Notes under the pieces: model-generated
Database searches by the model: none
What the model was told of the DNA's origin: nothing
What the model saw: only the letters and a program-made list of their open reading frames with translations
Assembly (NCBI GenBank): GCA_947455695.1
Contig: CANGRN010000104.1
Location: forward strand, 1 to 5,997
From: Alphaproteobacteria bacterium
GTDB taxonomy: Bacteria; Pseudomonadota; Alphaproteobacteria; Micropepsales; Micropepsaceae
Direction of reading: 5' to 3'
Length of the DNA stretch: 5,997 bases
Program-made: the position numbers and the translations under genes
In this document: positions 1-5,756 of the stretch, piece after piece
Numbering within the stretch: the stretch's first letter is position 1
Layout: each line of letters opens with the position of its first letter

Positions 1-393
1 ACCATCACTGATCCGGCCAAGTTCGCCGAATTCCAGCAGGCGCAGGACAAGCTGTCCGGCGTGCTGGGCCGGCTGATGGCGATCAGCGAGAATTATCCCG
101 ACCTGAAGTCGAACCAGAACTTCCTGGCGCTGCAGTCGCAGCTGGAAGGCACCGAGAACCGCATCGAGATCGCGCGCCGCGACTATAATGCGGCGGTGCA
201 GGACTATAATACCGAGCTGGTGACGGTGCCGGGTTCGATCTGGGCGGCGACCTTCTACAAATCGTACAAGCAGGCGACGCCGTTTGCCGCCAGCGCCGGG
301 GCCCAGTCCGCGCCGGTGGTGAGCTTCCCCGGTGCGACCGCCGCGCCGCCGGCTGCACCGGCCGCAGCCCAGCCCGGCACGACCAAGCCGTAA
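1..393 (+). CDS. lemA: LemA family protein, C-terminal part (5' end outside window)
   Basis: The reading frame is open from the first base and gives 130 residues before a TAA stop. Visible residues 1-95 form the coiled, helical LemA core: 'NYPDLKSNQNFLALQSQLEG' (31-50), 'TENRIEIARRDYNAAVQDYN' (51-70) and 'VPGSIWA' (76-82) match the family pattern of YP-LK, F-LQ-L-E, R-YN-V-YN and a following proline. LemA proteins are usually about 190-200 residues with one N-terminal membrane helix and the helical part outside the cytoplasmic membrane; that N-terminal helix must lie upstream of the window. The last 30 or so residues are an Ala/Pro-rich tail, probably disordered. The molecular role of LemA is not settled. 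Only 3 bases separate it from the next gene, which indicates co-transcription with the two TPM genes, a common partnership. Confidence 0.9.
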   Translation, partial: TITDPAKFAEFQQAQDKLSGVLGRLMAISENYPDLKSNQNFLALQSQLEGTENRIEIARRDYNAAVQDYNTELVTVPGSIWAATFYKSYKQATPFAASAGAQSAPVVSFPGATAAPPAAPAAAQPGTTKP

Positions 394-396
394 TCC

Positions 397-1140
397 ATGC
401 GGCTGATCGCGGCTACGCTCGCGTTTCTTTGTCTTCTGCTGCCCGCCACGGCGGCGCCGAAATTTCCGGCGCTGACCGGGCGGGTGGTGGATGACGCCAA
501 TATCCTGTCCAGCCAGACCAAGGCCGACCTGAACACCAAGCTGGCGGCGCTGGAGCAGAAGACCTCGCGCCAGCTAGTGGTGGTCACCGTCCCGTCCCTG
601 GGCGGCTACGAGATTTCCGATTACGGCTACCAGCTGGGCCGTGCCTGGGGCATCGGGCAGAAGAGCCTGAACAACGGCATCCTGTTCATCGTTGCGCCCA
701 CCGAGCACAAGACCCGCATCGAGGTTGGCTATGGGCTGGAGCCGATCGTCACCGACGCCCTGTCGTCGGTCATCATCCAGAGCCGGGTGCTGCCGTCGTT
801 CCGCAAGGGCGATTTCAATGCCGGGGTGCAAGCGGGTACCGACGCGCTGATCGAGCAATTGTCGCTGGAGACCTCGGTGGCGGAAAAGCGCGCCGCAGCG
901 GCGGCCGAGCAGCGGCCGCAAGGCGATAGCGGTGGCGGCGGGCTGATGGGGTTCCTGATCATGCTGTTCATTTTCTTCATGATCGCGCGGGTGTTCGGCG
1001 GCTGGGGCCTGCTGCCCTTCCTGCTGATGGGCGGCGGTGGCGGCGGCCGCGGCGGCGGATGGTCCGGCGGCGGTGGCGGCGGCTGGTCGGGCGGCGGCGG
1101 CGGCAGCTTTGGCGGCGGCGGCTCTTCGGGAAGCTGGTAG
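397..1140 (+). CDS. Exported TPM-domain protein (YgcG/Psb32-like) with glycine-rich C-terminus
   Basis: 247 residues. Residues 1-20 are a signal peptide (short basic start, Leu/Ala core, 'ATAA' before Pro21). Residues about 25-155 are a TPM domain, shown by 'GRVVDDANILS' (28-38), 'LNNGILFIVAP' (91-101) and 'IEVGYGLEPIVTDA' (108-121). A membrane helix follows at about 183-200 (with a second hydrophobic stretch to 211), then a Gly/Ser/Trp tail ending in the family-typical 'SSGSW'. This predicts a domain outside the inner membrane, anchored near its C-terminus. TPM domains were named for a thylakoid/phosphatase family, but bacterial members have no firmly known reaction, so I do not assign one. 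The start has almost no Shine-Dalgarno sequence; it lies 3 bases after the lemA stop, so translational coupling is likely. The signal peptide beginning exactly at this ATG supports the start. Confidence 0.92.
   Translation: MRLIAATLAFLCLLLPATAAPKFPALTGRVVDDANILSSQTKADLNTKLAALEQKTSRQLVVVTVPSLGGYEISDYGYQLGRAWGIGQKSLNNGILFIVAPTEHKTRIEVGYGLEPIVTDALSSVIIQSRVLPSFRKGDFNAGVQAGTDALIEQLSLETSVAEKRAAAAAEQRPQGDSGGGGLMGFLIMLFIFFMIARVFGGWGLLPFLLMGGGGGGRGGGWSGGGGGGWSGGGGGSFGGGGSSGSW
1030..1122 (+). repeat. GGC/GGT-rich low-complexity repeat encoding the Gly-rich tail
   Basis: Residues 212-242 of the TPM protein are written almost entirely with GGC and GGT codons broken by Trp-Ser and Ser-Phe. One 18-base unit, GGCGGCGGTGGCGGCGGC, occurs exactly at 1030-1047 and again at 1066-1083, a 36-base period, followed by a third, diverged Gly block at 1090-1104. 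Glycine-rich tails are usual in this family, so the repeat is part of the protein and not an insertion. Such a tract is prone to slippage and may vary in length between strains. Confidence 0.8.
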
Positions 1141-1152
1141 GATGGGCGGGCG

Positions 1153-1836
1153 ATGCTGAGCGAAAAAGACCGGGAGCGCATCAGCGCCGCCGTGACGCTG
1201 GCCGAGAGCAAGACCTCCGGCGAGATATTCTGTGTCCTGACCAAGCGGGTGTCGCGTTACCGCGAGATACCGCTGCTGTGGGCGACGGTGGCGGGCTTCC
1301 TGGTGCCGCCGCTGCTGGTGCTGGCGGGGCTGCACCGGCTGGCGCTGGCCAGCATCTTCACCAGCTGGACCGACGAATCCGCCCGCGCCATGGAAGGTTT
1401 GATCCTGCGCGTGCTGTCCACCTACAGCCTGGTGCAGGCGGGGGTGTTTCTGATCGTCGCCATCATCGTGGCCGTGCCGGCGGTGCGCCATGTCGTGACG
1501 CCGGGTCCCTTGAAGAGCCACCGGGTGCGGGAAATGGCGCGGCGGCATTTCGTGTCCGTGGGCTGCCGGCTGTCGGATGCCGAACCGCATATCCTGATCT
1601 ATGCCTGCCTGACCGACCGGCGGGTCGAGCTGGTGGCGCATGACAATATCCACAAGGCGGTGGGCGAGGGGCCCTGGAACGCGGCGGTGGAAGCGGTGGT
1701 CGAAGGCATGAAGGCCGGCAAGCCCGCCGACGGATTTGTGGCGGCCATCGAGATATGCGGCGCGGCGCTGGCCCAGCATTTCCCGCCCGACGGGGTGCCA
1801 AAGAACCATTTGCCCAATACCATTCTCGAGACTTAA
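1153..1836 (+). CDS. Second TPM-domain protein with two transmembrane segments
   Basis: 227 residues with no signal peptide. The N-terminal part (1-36, 'TLAESKTSGEIFCVLTKRVSRYRE') and the C-terminal part (about 120-227) look like a TPM domain split by a membrane hairpin: hydrophobic helices at about 40-62 and 92-112. The C-terminal half carries 'HILIYACLTDRRVELVAHDNI' spread over 146-166 (the strand seen in the first TPM protein as 'NNGILFIVAP...IEVGYGL'), a Trp at 175, and the ending 'AQHFPPDG...NHLPNTILE', which resembles the usual 'LA-HFP-...NELPN-(V/I)E' end of this family. An AGGA at 1139-1142, overlapping the upstream stop region, sits 10 bases before the ATG. It is 12 bases after the first TPM gene, so the order LemA, secreted TPM, membrane TPM forms one unit whose products probably act together at the inner membrane. 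Biochemical role unknown. Confidence 0.88.
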   Translation: MLSEKDRERISAAVTLAESKTSGEIFCVLTKRVSRYREIPLLWATVAGFLVPPLLVLAGLHRLALASIFTSWTDESARAMEGLILRVLSTYSLVQAGVFLIVAIIVAVPAVRHVVTPGPLKSHRVREMARRHFVSVGCRLSDAEPHILIYACLTDRRVELVAHDNIHKAVGEGPWNAAVEAVVEGMKAGKPADGFVAAIEICGAALAQHFPPDGVPKNHLPNTILET

Positions 1837-1853
1837 GCTTCTCAAAAATAACC

Positions 1854-1860
1854 GGAGGGG
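1854..1860 (+). promoter_or_regulatory. Strong ribosome binding site that fixes the lactonase start
   Basis: GGAGGGG lies 7 bases before the ATG at 1868. The frame is open further upstream (to an ATG at 1736) but that extension overlaps the TPM gene, lacks such a site and would bury the signal peptide, so 1868 is the start. The 31-base gap before it (1837-1867) shows no convincing -35/-10 pair, so the gene may be read from the upstream operon or from a promoter inside the TPM gene. Confidence 0.85.
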
Positions 1861-1867
1861 ACTGCCA

Positions 1868-2848
1868 ATGCTGAAATATCTCGCGCCTGCACTGTGTCTG
1901 CTCGCTGCGCCTGCGCTGGCGCAGGGGGTGAGCGTCAAGAAGCTCGATCCGGCGCTGGACAGCGTCATCGCGCCGAACACAAAAATCGAGAAGGTCGCCA
2001 CCGGCTTCATCTTCATCGAAGGGCCGATGTGGAAGGACGGCAAGCTGTGGTTCTCGGACGTGCGCATGGACAAGGTGCGGACCTTTGATCCCAAGACGAA
2101 TAAGGTCACGGTCGTGCTGAACGATTCCGGCGGGCTGAAGAATGCGCCGCCGGACGGCAATTTCGGTTCCAACGGCATGATCACCGACAAGGATGGCTCG
2201 ATCCTGCTGACCCGCATGTATGTCGGCACCATCGAGAAGATGGACGACAAGGGTGGGCTGAAGCCGTTCCTGGCCAAGTATGAAGGCAAGCGCTTCAACA
2301 GCCCCAACGACCTGGTGTTCACCGCCGACGGCGCGCTGTGGTTCACCGATCCGTCCTTTGGCCTGCCCAAGATGGACGCCGATCCCAAGAAGGAACTCAA
2401 ATACAATGCGGTGTGGCGCTATGCCGGCGGCAAGCTGACGCCGGTGATCACCGACATGACCCAGCCCAACGGCATCGGCTTTTCGCCGGATGGCAAGACG
2501 CTGTACGTGTCGAACTCCATGCCCGACATGCATATCCGCGCCTATGACGTGGGCGCGGACGGCAAGCTGTCGAACATGCGCAAGCTGATCTCGTTCCCCG
2601 GCACGGCATCGGATGTGCCGGACGGTCTGAAGGTCGACAGCGCCGGCAACATCTGGGCCACGGGTCCGGGCGGCGTGCGCATCATCTCGCCCAAGGGCAA
2701 GGTGTTGGGCCAGATCGTGATCCCGGAGACCGTCGCCAATATCGGCTTCGCCGAGGATGGCAAGACGGTCTATCTCACCGGCTCGACCAGCCTGTACCGG
2801 CTGCATTCCAAGATCGCGGGCGAAATCCCGATGTATTACCGCAAGTAA
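1868..2848 (+). CDS. Secreted SMP-30/gluconolactonase/LRE-family protein (putative sugar lactonase)
   Basis: 326 residues. Signal peptide 1-18 ends in 'PALA' before Gln19, so the enzyme should be periplasmic. The rest fits the SMP-30/gluconolactonase six-bladed beta-propeller, with repeated blade motifs such as 'DGALWFTDPSFG', 'FSPDGKTLYVSNS' and 'DSAGNIWATGPGG'. By alignment from memory with human SMP-30, the divalent-metal ligands are Glu51 ('FIEGPMW'), Asn201 ('QPNGIGFSPDG') and Asp252 ('VPDGLKVD'), and the substrate-contact Asn is Asn147 ('SPNDLVF'); spacings (96, 54, 51) are close to those of SMP-30 (85, 51, 50), so the site looks intact. The family hydrolyses sugar lactones to aldonic acids; other members act on organophosphates or other lactones, so the substrate is not certain. 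It converges on the dehydrogenase-cupin operon, whose product could supply its lactone substrate. Confidence 0.92.
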   Translation: MLKYLAPALCLLAAPALAQGVSVKKLDPALDSVIAPNTKIEKVATGFIFIEGPMWKDGKLWFSDVRMDKVRTFDPKTNKVTVVLNDSGGLKNAPPDGNFGSNGMITDKDGSILLTRMYVGTIEKMDDKGGLKPFLAKYEGKRFNSPNDLVFTADGALWFTDPSFGLPKMDADPKKELKYNAVWRYAGGKLTPVITDMTQPNGIGFSPDGKTLYVSNSMPDMHIRAYDVGADGKLSNMRKLISFPGTASDVPDGLKVDSAGNIWATGPGGVRIISPKGKVLGQIVIPETVANIGFAEDGKTVYLTGSTSLYRLHSKIAGEIPMYYRK

Positions 2849-3346
2849 TCAGTTGTCGCGGTGGCGGCCCATGCGGCCGCCACCGTCGCCACTGGGCTGC
2901 GGGGTGCCGGGCTGTGCAGCGTTCTGCTGCGGCTGTTGCTGTTGCCAGAAGTTGCCGCGGGTGATGCGGTCGCCATTGGGCATGCGGTAGCCGCCGCCGG
3001 CCTGGGCGTTGTTCTGCGGGGCGGGCTGGTTGTTGCCCTGATAGCTGCCGCGGTCGCCGTCATGGCGATTGCCCTGATAATTGTTCTGGTAATTGTTCTG
3101 GCGGTCGCCATGGTCGCGGTCCTGGCCACGATATCCGTGATCGCGGTCGCGGTGGTCGCGGCCATAGCCGCCACCATAACCCCCGCCGTAACCGCCGCCA
3201 TAGCCATAGGGCTGGGCATAGACGGTGGGGCCGTAATAGTCCGGCTCGTAATAGCCGCCGCCATAATAGGCGCCGGAAGTCGTGTAGGGGGCGCAGCCGC
3301 CCAGCAGGGCCAGCGCCGCGCCAAATGCCAAAGCCGTCCGTTTCAT
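2849..3346 (-). CDS. Small Gly/Tyr/Arg/Asn-rich lipoprotein, function unknown
   Basis: 165 residues from the ATG at 3346. Residues 1-18, 'MKRTALAFGAALALLGGC', form a lipoprotein signal with Cys18 as the lipid-attachment site (lipobox L-G-G-C; Gly at -2 is acceptable but not ideal). The mature part is low complexity: a Tyr/Gly section (20-62, with GGY repeats), an Arg/Asp/His section (63-82), an Asn/Gln/Tyr section (83-117), a more ordinary patch 'GGGYRMPNGDRITRGNFW' (117-134) and a Gln/Pro/Gly end. The 117-134 patch is the only part likely to have a defined fold or conserved role. Start choice: an ATG at 3358 is also in frame, but the one at 3346 has GGAG 6 bases before it and places the Lys-Arg pair at the N-terminus. 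Its stop codon directly abuts the lactonase stop. It lies 82 bases after the dehydrogenase gene on the same strand and may be co-transcribed. Confidence 0.78.
   Translation of the reverse strand: MKRTALAFGAALALLGGCAPYTTSGAYYGGGYYEPDYYGPTVYAQPYGYGGGYGGGYGGGYGRDHRDRDHGYRGQDRDHGDRQNNYQNNYQGNRHDGDRGSYQGNNQPAPQNNAQAGGGYRMPNGDRITRGNFWQQQQPQQNAAQPGTPQPSGDGGGRMGRHRDN
2858..2886. terminator. Strong GC hairpin at the convergent gene junction (possible bidirectional 3' end structure)
   Basis: Arm GGTGGCGGCC (2860-2869), loop CATGC (2870-2874) and arm GGCCGCCACC (2875-2884) give a perfect 10-bp stem; C2859-G2885 adds an eleventh pair and G2858-T2886 a wobble. It starts about 10 bases after the lactonase stop and lies within the last codons of the lipoprotein gene on the other strand (Gly-Gly-Arg-Met-Gly-Arg-His). 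Neither strand has a T-run after the stem, so it is not a classical intrinsic terminator; it could halt polymerase weakly, protect mRNA 3' ends, or be a by-product of Gly/Arg codons. Confidence 0.4.
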
Positions 3347-3352
3347 GTTCGT

Positions 3353-3356
3353 CTCC
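3353..3356 (-). promoter_or_regulatory. Ribosome binding site choosing the lipoprotein start at 3346
   Basis: On the minus strand GGAG lies 6 bases before the ATG at 3346. The GGAG overlaps the G of an upstream in-frame ATG at 3358, so that ATG is probably part of the leader and not the start. Confidence 0.6.
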
Positions 3357-3358
3357 AT

Positions 3359-3397
3359 GCCGGAGGATTTCCGGCCTGTGCAGCATCACAAGGCCGG
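3359..3397 (-). other. Two mutually exclusive hairpins in the leader of the lipoprotein gene
   Basis: Hairpin A: CCGGCCT (3371-3377) pairs with AGGCCGG (3391-3397), extended by GTG/CAC (3378-3380 with 3387-3389) across a bulged A3390, around a 6-base loop. Hairpin B: GCCGGA (3359-3364) pairs with TCCGGC (3370-3375) around a 5-base loop. Both need bases 3371-3375, so they cannot form together. In the minus-strand transcript A comes first, and B ends right at the upstream ATG, 2 bases from the GGAG of the lipoprotein gene. No T-run follows A on either strand, which argues against a simple intrinsic terminator for the dehydrogenase gene. Regulation is inference only. Confidence 0.4.
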
Positions 3398-3428
3398 GCT
3401 GAACCGGACATGAACGAGATGTAAGGTC

Positions 3429-4757
3429 TTACTTCGGCGTCAGTTTCAGCAGCTTGGAGCCCAGGGGCGTGTTGTTGGTGATCGAGCCGCCGCCGGAATC
3501 GCTGAGGACATAGACCGCGCCATCGGGCCCGACGCGCACGTCGCGCAGGCGCATCTTGACCTCGGTCAGCAGCGGCTCCTCGTTCACCACCTTGCCGTTC
3601 GACAGGGTCAGGCGTTCCATGGCGTTGCCGCGCAAGGAGGTGACGAAGACGCTGTTCTTCCATTCCGGGAACAGGTTGCCCTTGTAGAAGGCCAGGTTGC
3701 CCGGACCGATGGAGGGCGCCCAGTAATAGACGGGCTCCTCGATGCCGGCGCGGGTGGGCTCGCTGTCGCCGGTCTGGTTGCCGGGATAGTCGATGCCGTG
3801 GGTGACGACGGGCCAGCCGTAATTGGCGCCCTTCTTGATCAGGTTGAGCTCGTCGCCGCCGCGCGGGCCGTGCTCGGTCTCCCAGAGGTTGCCGTCATTG
3901 TCGAAGGCGAGGCCCTCCTGGCTGCGCTGGCCGATGGCCCAGATTTCGGGATAGGCGGCTTCCTCTTTGTCTTTTGGGCCGGTGAAGGGATTGCCCGGCG
4001 CCGGCTTGCCGTCGGTGGTGATGCGCAAAATCTTGCCCAGATGGGTGTCGAGGGTCTGCGCCACCAGCCAGGGATAGGAGCCGCCGGTGTCGCGGTCGCC
4101 GATGGTGATGTAGAGATAGCCGTCCTTGCCCATCACCATGCGGCCGCCGCTGCGCGAGCCGACGCCGGAACGGTTGTCGTTCGGGGTCTGGGGGCGGGCC
4201 TTGAAGATCACCTTCACATCGCTGAGCGCGTTGGCGGCCTGGTTGAAGGTGGCGCGCGCCACCTGGATGCCGCTGATCATGCCGCGGTCGAAGCCGAAGA
4301 AGGTGAAGTAGATGCGGTGATTGCTGGCGAAGTTCGGGTCCAGGACCAGATCGAACAGGCCGGTCTCGCGCCAGCCCTTGGCCAGCCCGTCCACGCCCGC
4401 GACCGGCGGGGCGATGGCTCCATCGGGCGAAACCACCCGCAGCGCGCCGGGCAGTTTTTCGGTGACCAGGAATTTGCCGTCGGGCAGGAAGCCCAGCGCC
4501 CAGGGGGCGTGCAGGCCGCTGGTGATCTCGGTCAGGTGATAGGGTGCGGTCTTGTGATAAGGCGCGCGGGTCTGGCCGGGGAAAGCCGGCTTGTCTTTCA
4601 CATTCTCATTCAGGCGGCTGTCCACCGGCTTGCCTTCCACCACTGCCGTGTAGTCGGGATTGTTGGGGACGACCGGCGCGTCCTGGGTGGGCGGGGTCTG
4701 GGCCACAGCGGCGGTGGCGAGCAGACAGGCGGCGAGTGCGGCAAGGCGGCGGGTCAT
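3429..4757 (-). CDS. Secreted PQQ-dependent aldose sugar dehydrogenase-like protein (GSDH/Asd family) with altered active-site residues
   Basis: 442 residues; signal peptide 1-19 ('ATAAVA' before Gln20), so periplasmic. After a linker to about residue 70, the six-bladed propeller of the soluble glucose/aldose dehydrogenase family runs to the end: 'HAPWALGFLPDGKFLVTEK' (83-101), 'GLFDLVLDPNF' (133-143), 'GKDGYLYITIGDRDTGG' (210-226), 'LDTHLGKILRITTDGKPAPG' (236-255), 'EHGPRGGDELN' (295-305), 'GANYGWP' (310-316) and 'RLRDVRVGPDGAVYVLSD' (403-420). The family oxidises aldoses to lactones and passes electrons to the respiratory chain. Arg403 and Arg405 match PQQ-binding arginines. Oddly, the position of the catalytic His of Acinetobacter sGDH appears to be Arg202 ('SRSGGRM') and the usual 'GHRN-Q' PQQ-contact motif reads 'GQRSQ' (276-280). 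Start supported by AAGGA 6 bases upstream. It follows the bicupin gene by 20 bases, so the two are probably one operon. Confidence 0.88.
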   Translation of the reverse strand: MTRRLAALAACLLATAAVAQTPPTQDAPVVPNNPDYTAVVEGKPVDSRLNENVKDKPAFPGQTRAPYHKTAPYHLTEITSGLHAPWALGFLPDGKFLVTEKLPGALRVVSPDGAIAPPVAGVDGLAKGWRETGLFDLVLDPNFASNHRIYFTFFGFDRGMISGIQVARATFNQAANALSDVKVIFKARPQTPNDNRSGVGSRSGGRMVMGKDGYLYITIGDRDTGGSYPWLVAQTLDTHLGKILRITTDGKPAPGNPFTGPKDKEEAAYPEIWAIGQRSQEGLAFDNDGNLWETEHGPRGGDELNLIKKGANYGWPVVTHGIDYPGNQTGDSEPTRAGIEEPVYYWAPSIGPGNLAFYKGNLFPEWKNSVFVTSLRGNAMERLTLSNGKVVNEEPLLTEVKMRLRDVRVGPDGAVYVLSDSGGGSITNNTPLGSKLLKLTPK

Positions 4758-4777
4758 GGCGTTTCCTTGTTCTTGTT

Positions 4778-5680
4778 TCAGCGCGGCTTGTTCAGCACGG
4801 CCAGCAAAGGTTCGGGATTTTCGTTGGCCGGGTTGGCGGCGAAGGCGTCCTTGGTCTTCTGGTCTTTCGCCACGCCGATGATCATCAGTTCCAGCGGGGC
4901 GGCACCGGCCTTGAAGCTCTTGGCCTGGCCCAGATCGACCGGGATGGCGTCGCCCTTCTTGATGGCGACGGTCTCGCCGTTGACCGTCACGCTGCCTTCG
5001 CCGGAGATGACGTAATAGGCTTCGCTGAGATCGGCGAGGTTGGTGGTGCCGGTGTCGCCGCCCGGCTGGATCAGTTCATGATCGACATAGGCCCAGGGGG
5101 TGAAGAACACGCTGGGGCTCAGCGCCCGGCGGCGCTGGACCTTGCCGCCGTCACGGGCGGGCTTCAGCAGCGACTTTTCCAGTCGCATGGTGACGAATTG
5201 GGGGATGGCATCCTTGGGCGCGCCGACACGGTCGTCGCCCAGGTTGAAGGCGTCATAGACCTTGGAGGTGCCGACATTGATGTTCATCCACTCCACGTCA
5301 TGGTCGGTGGAATTGTAGATGGCGTGGGAGGAGCCCATGCGGTTGGGGGCGCCGACCGTGCCCTTGAGCAGGGAGGTGCGGCCATTGACGGTGAATTCGG
5401 CCTGGTCGTCGAAGATCACGAACATCTCTTCGCAGTGATTGTGGAAATGCTGGCCGATGCCGCCGCCGGGGTGCAGCACGCCGCGGTGGAGGAAGATGAA
5501 GTTGGTGGACAGGGTCTTGTCGGTCATCAGGGGGCCGAAATTCATGGTGCCGGCGCCGTCATGCACCGCCTTGAGGGTGGCGGTTTTCCTGACGTCGTAA
5601 TGGGTGATCTTCGAGGCCAGCTGGGCCTGGACGGAGGTGGAGGCCAGCAAAAGGGTGGCCGTCAGCAGCAAGCGTTTCAT
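4778..5680 (-). CDS. Secreted two-domain cupin (bicupin) protein
   Basis: 300 residues from the ATG at 5680; the signal peptide 1-19 ends 'SVQA' before Gln20. Domain 1 (about 55-140) has a good cupin site: His78, His80 and Glu84 in 'GQHFHNHCEEMFVIF' and His119 in 'MGSSHAIYN', so it should bind a metal ion. Domain 2 (about 190-270, 'EAYYVISGEGSVTVNGE') keeps the fold and Glu220 but has no His where the HxH pair should be and Lys254 in place of the last His, so it is probably structural. Bicupins include dioxygenases, decarboxylases, isomerases and sugar-binding proteins; nothing here decides among them. The start is fixed by GGGGGAG (5692-5686), 5 bases before the ATG; the frame is open further upstream but without a signal peptide in place. 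First gene of the probable cupin-dehydrogenase(-lipoprotein) unit. Confidence 0.85.
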   Translation of the reverse strand: MKRLLLTATLLLASTSVQAQLASKITHYDVRKTATLKAVHDGAGTMNFGPLMTDKTLSTNFIFLHRGVLHPGGGIGQHFHNHCEEMFVIFDDQAEFTVNGRTSLLKGTVGAPNRMGSSHAIYNSTDHDVEWMNINVGTSKVYDAFNLGDDRVGAPKDAIPQFVTMRLEKSLLKPARDGGKVQRRRALSPSVFFTPWAYVDHELIQPGGDTGTTNLADLSEAYYVISGEGSVTVNGETVAIKKGDAIPVDLGQAKSFKAGAAPLELMIIGVAKDQKTKDAFAANPANENPEPLLAVLNKPR

Positions 5681-5728
5681 GGTGTCTCCCCCGAGGCGTC
5701 TGATTTTTCTGCGGGCCCCGTGACCGGG

Positions 5729-5756
5729 ATAGTAAGTCCTTGGGGACCGGCCACAA
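5729..5756 (-). promoter_or_regulatory. Candidate sigma70-type promoter for the bicupin operon
   Basis: On the minus strand TTGTGG (5756-5751) and TACTAT (5734-5729) are 16 bases apart, giving 3 of 6 and 4 of 6 matches to TTGACA and TATAAT. Transcription would begin near 5722, leaving a leader of roughly 40 bases to the ATG at 5680. This is the best pair I can find in the divergent region, but matches of this quality arise by chance. Confidence 0.35.

Noticed and set aside
1825..1840. CTCGAG, CTTAAG and AAGCTT packed together, resembling a cloning polylinker or construct junction.
   Set aside because: The sites fall at the natural end of the TPM gene with the family-typical final residues, and the sequence on both sides has the same character, so chance is the simpler reading.
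1736..1867. N-terminal extension of the lactonase to an ATG at 1736.
   Set aside because: It overlaps the TPM gene in another frame and would place the signal peptide inside the protein; 1868 has a strong ribosome binding site.
574..2406. A 610-residue open frame on the minus strand.
   Set aside because: It lies opposite the two TPM genes and the lactonase, has a Gln/His/Arg/Ala-rich composition typical of antisense frames in GC-rich genes, and shows no domain or ribosome binding site. The plus-strand frames match known families.
1463..2806. A 447-residue open frame on the minus strand.
   Set aside because: Antisense of the second TPM gene and the lactonase, with no recognisable motif; the opposite frame has intact catalytic residues.
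2861..3424. A 187-residue plus-strand frame that looks like a very hydrophobic membrane protein.
   Set aside because: It is read in codon register opposite the lipoprotein gene. Asn, Asp, Gln, His, Tyr and Arg codons become Val, Leu, Ile and Ala codons on the other strand, so the hydrophobicity is a mirror effect. The minus frame has the lipobox and ribosome binding site.
3421..3432. Inverted repeat GTAAG-GT-CTTAC at the end of the dehydrogenase gene.
   Set aside because: The 2-base centre is too short for a hairpin loop and no regulator or terminator feature accompanies it.
3798..5015. A 405-residue plus-strand frame.
   Set aside because: It is opposite the dehydrogenase and the end of the bicupin gene, is Gly/Ala/Val-rich and has no family motif.
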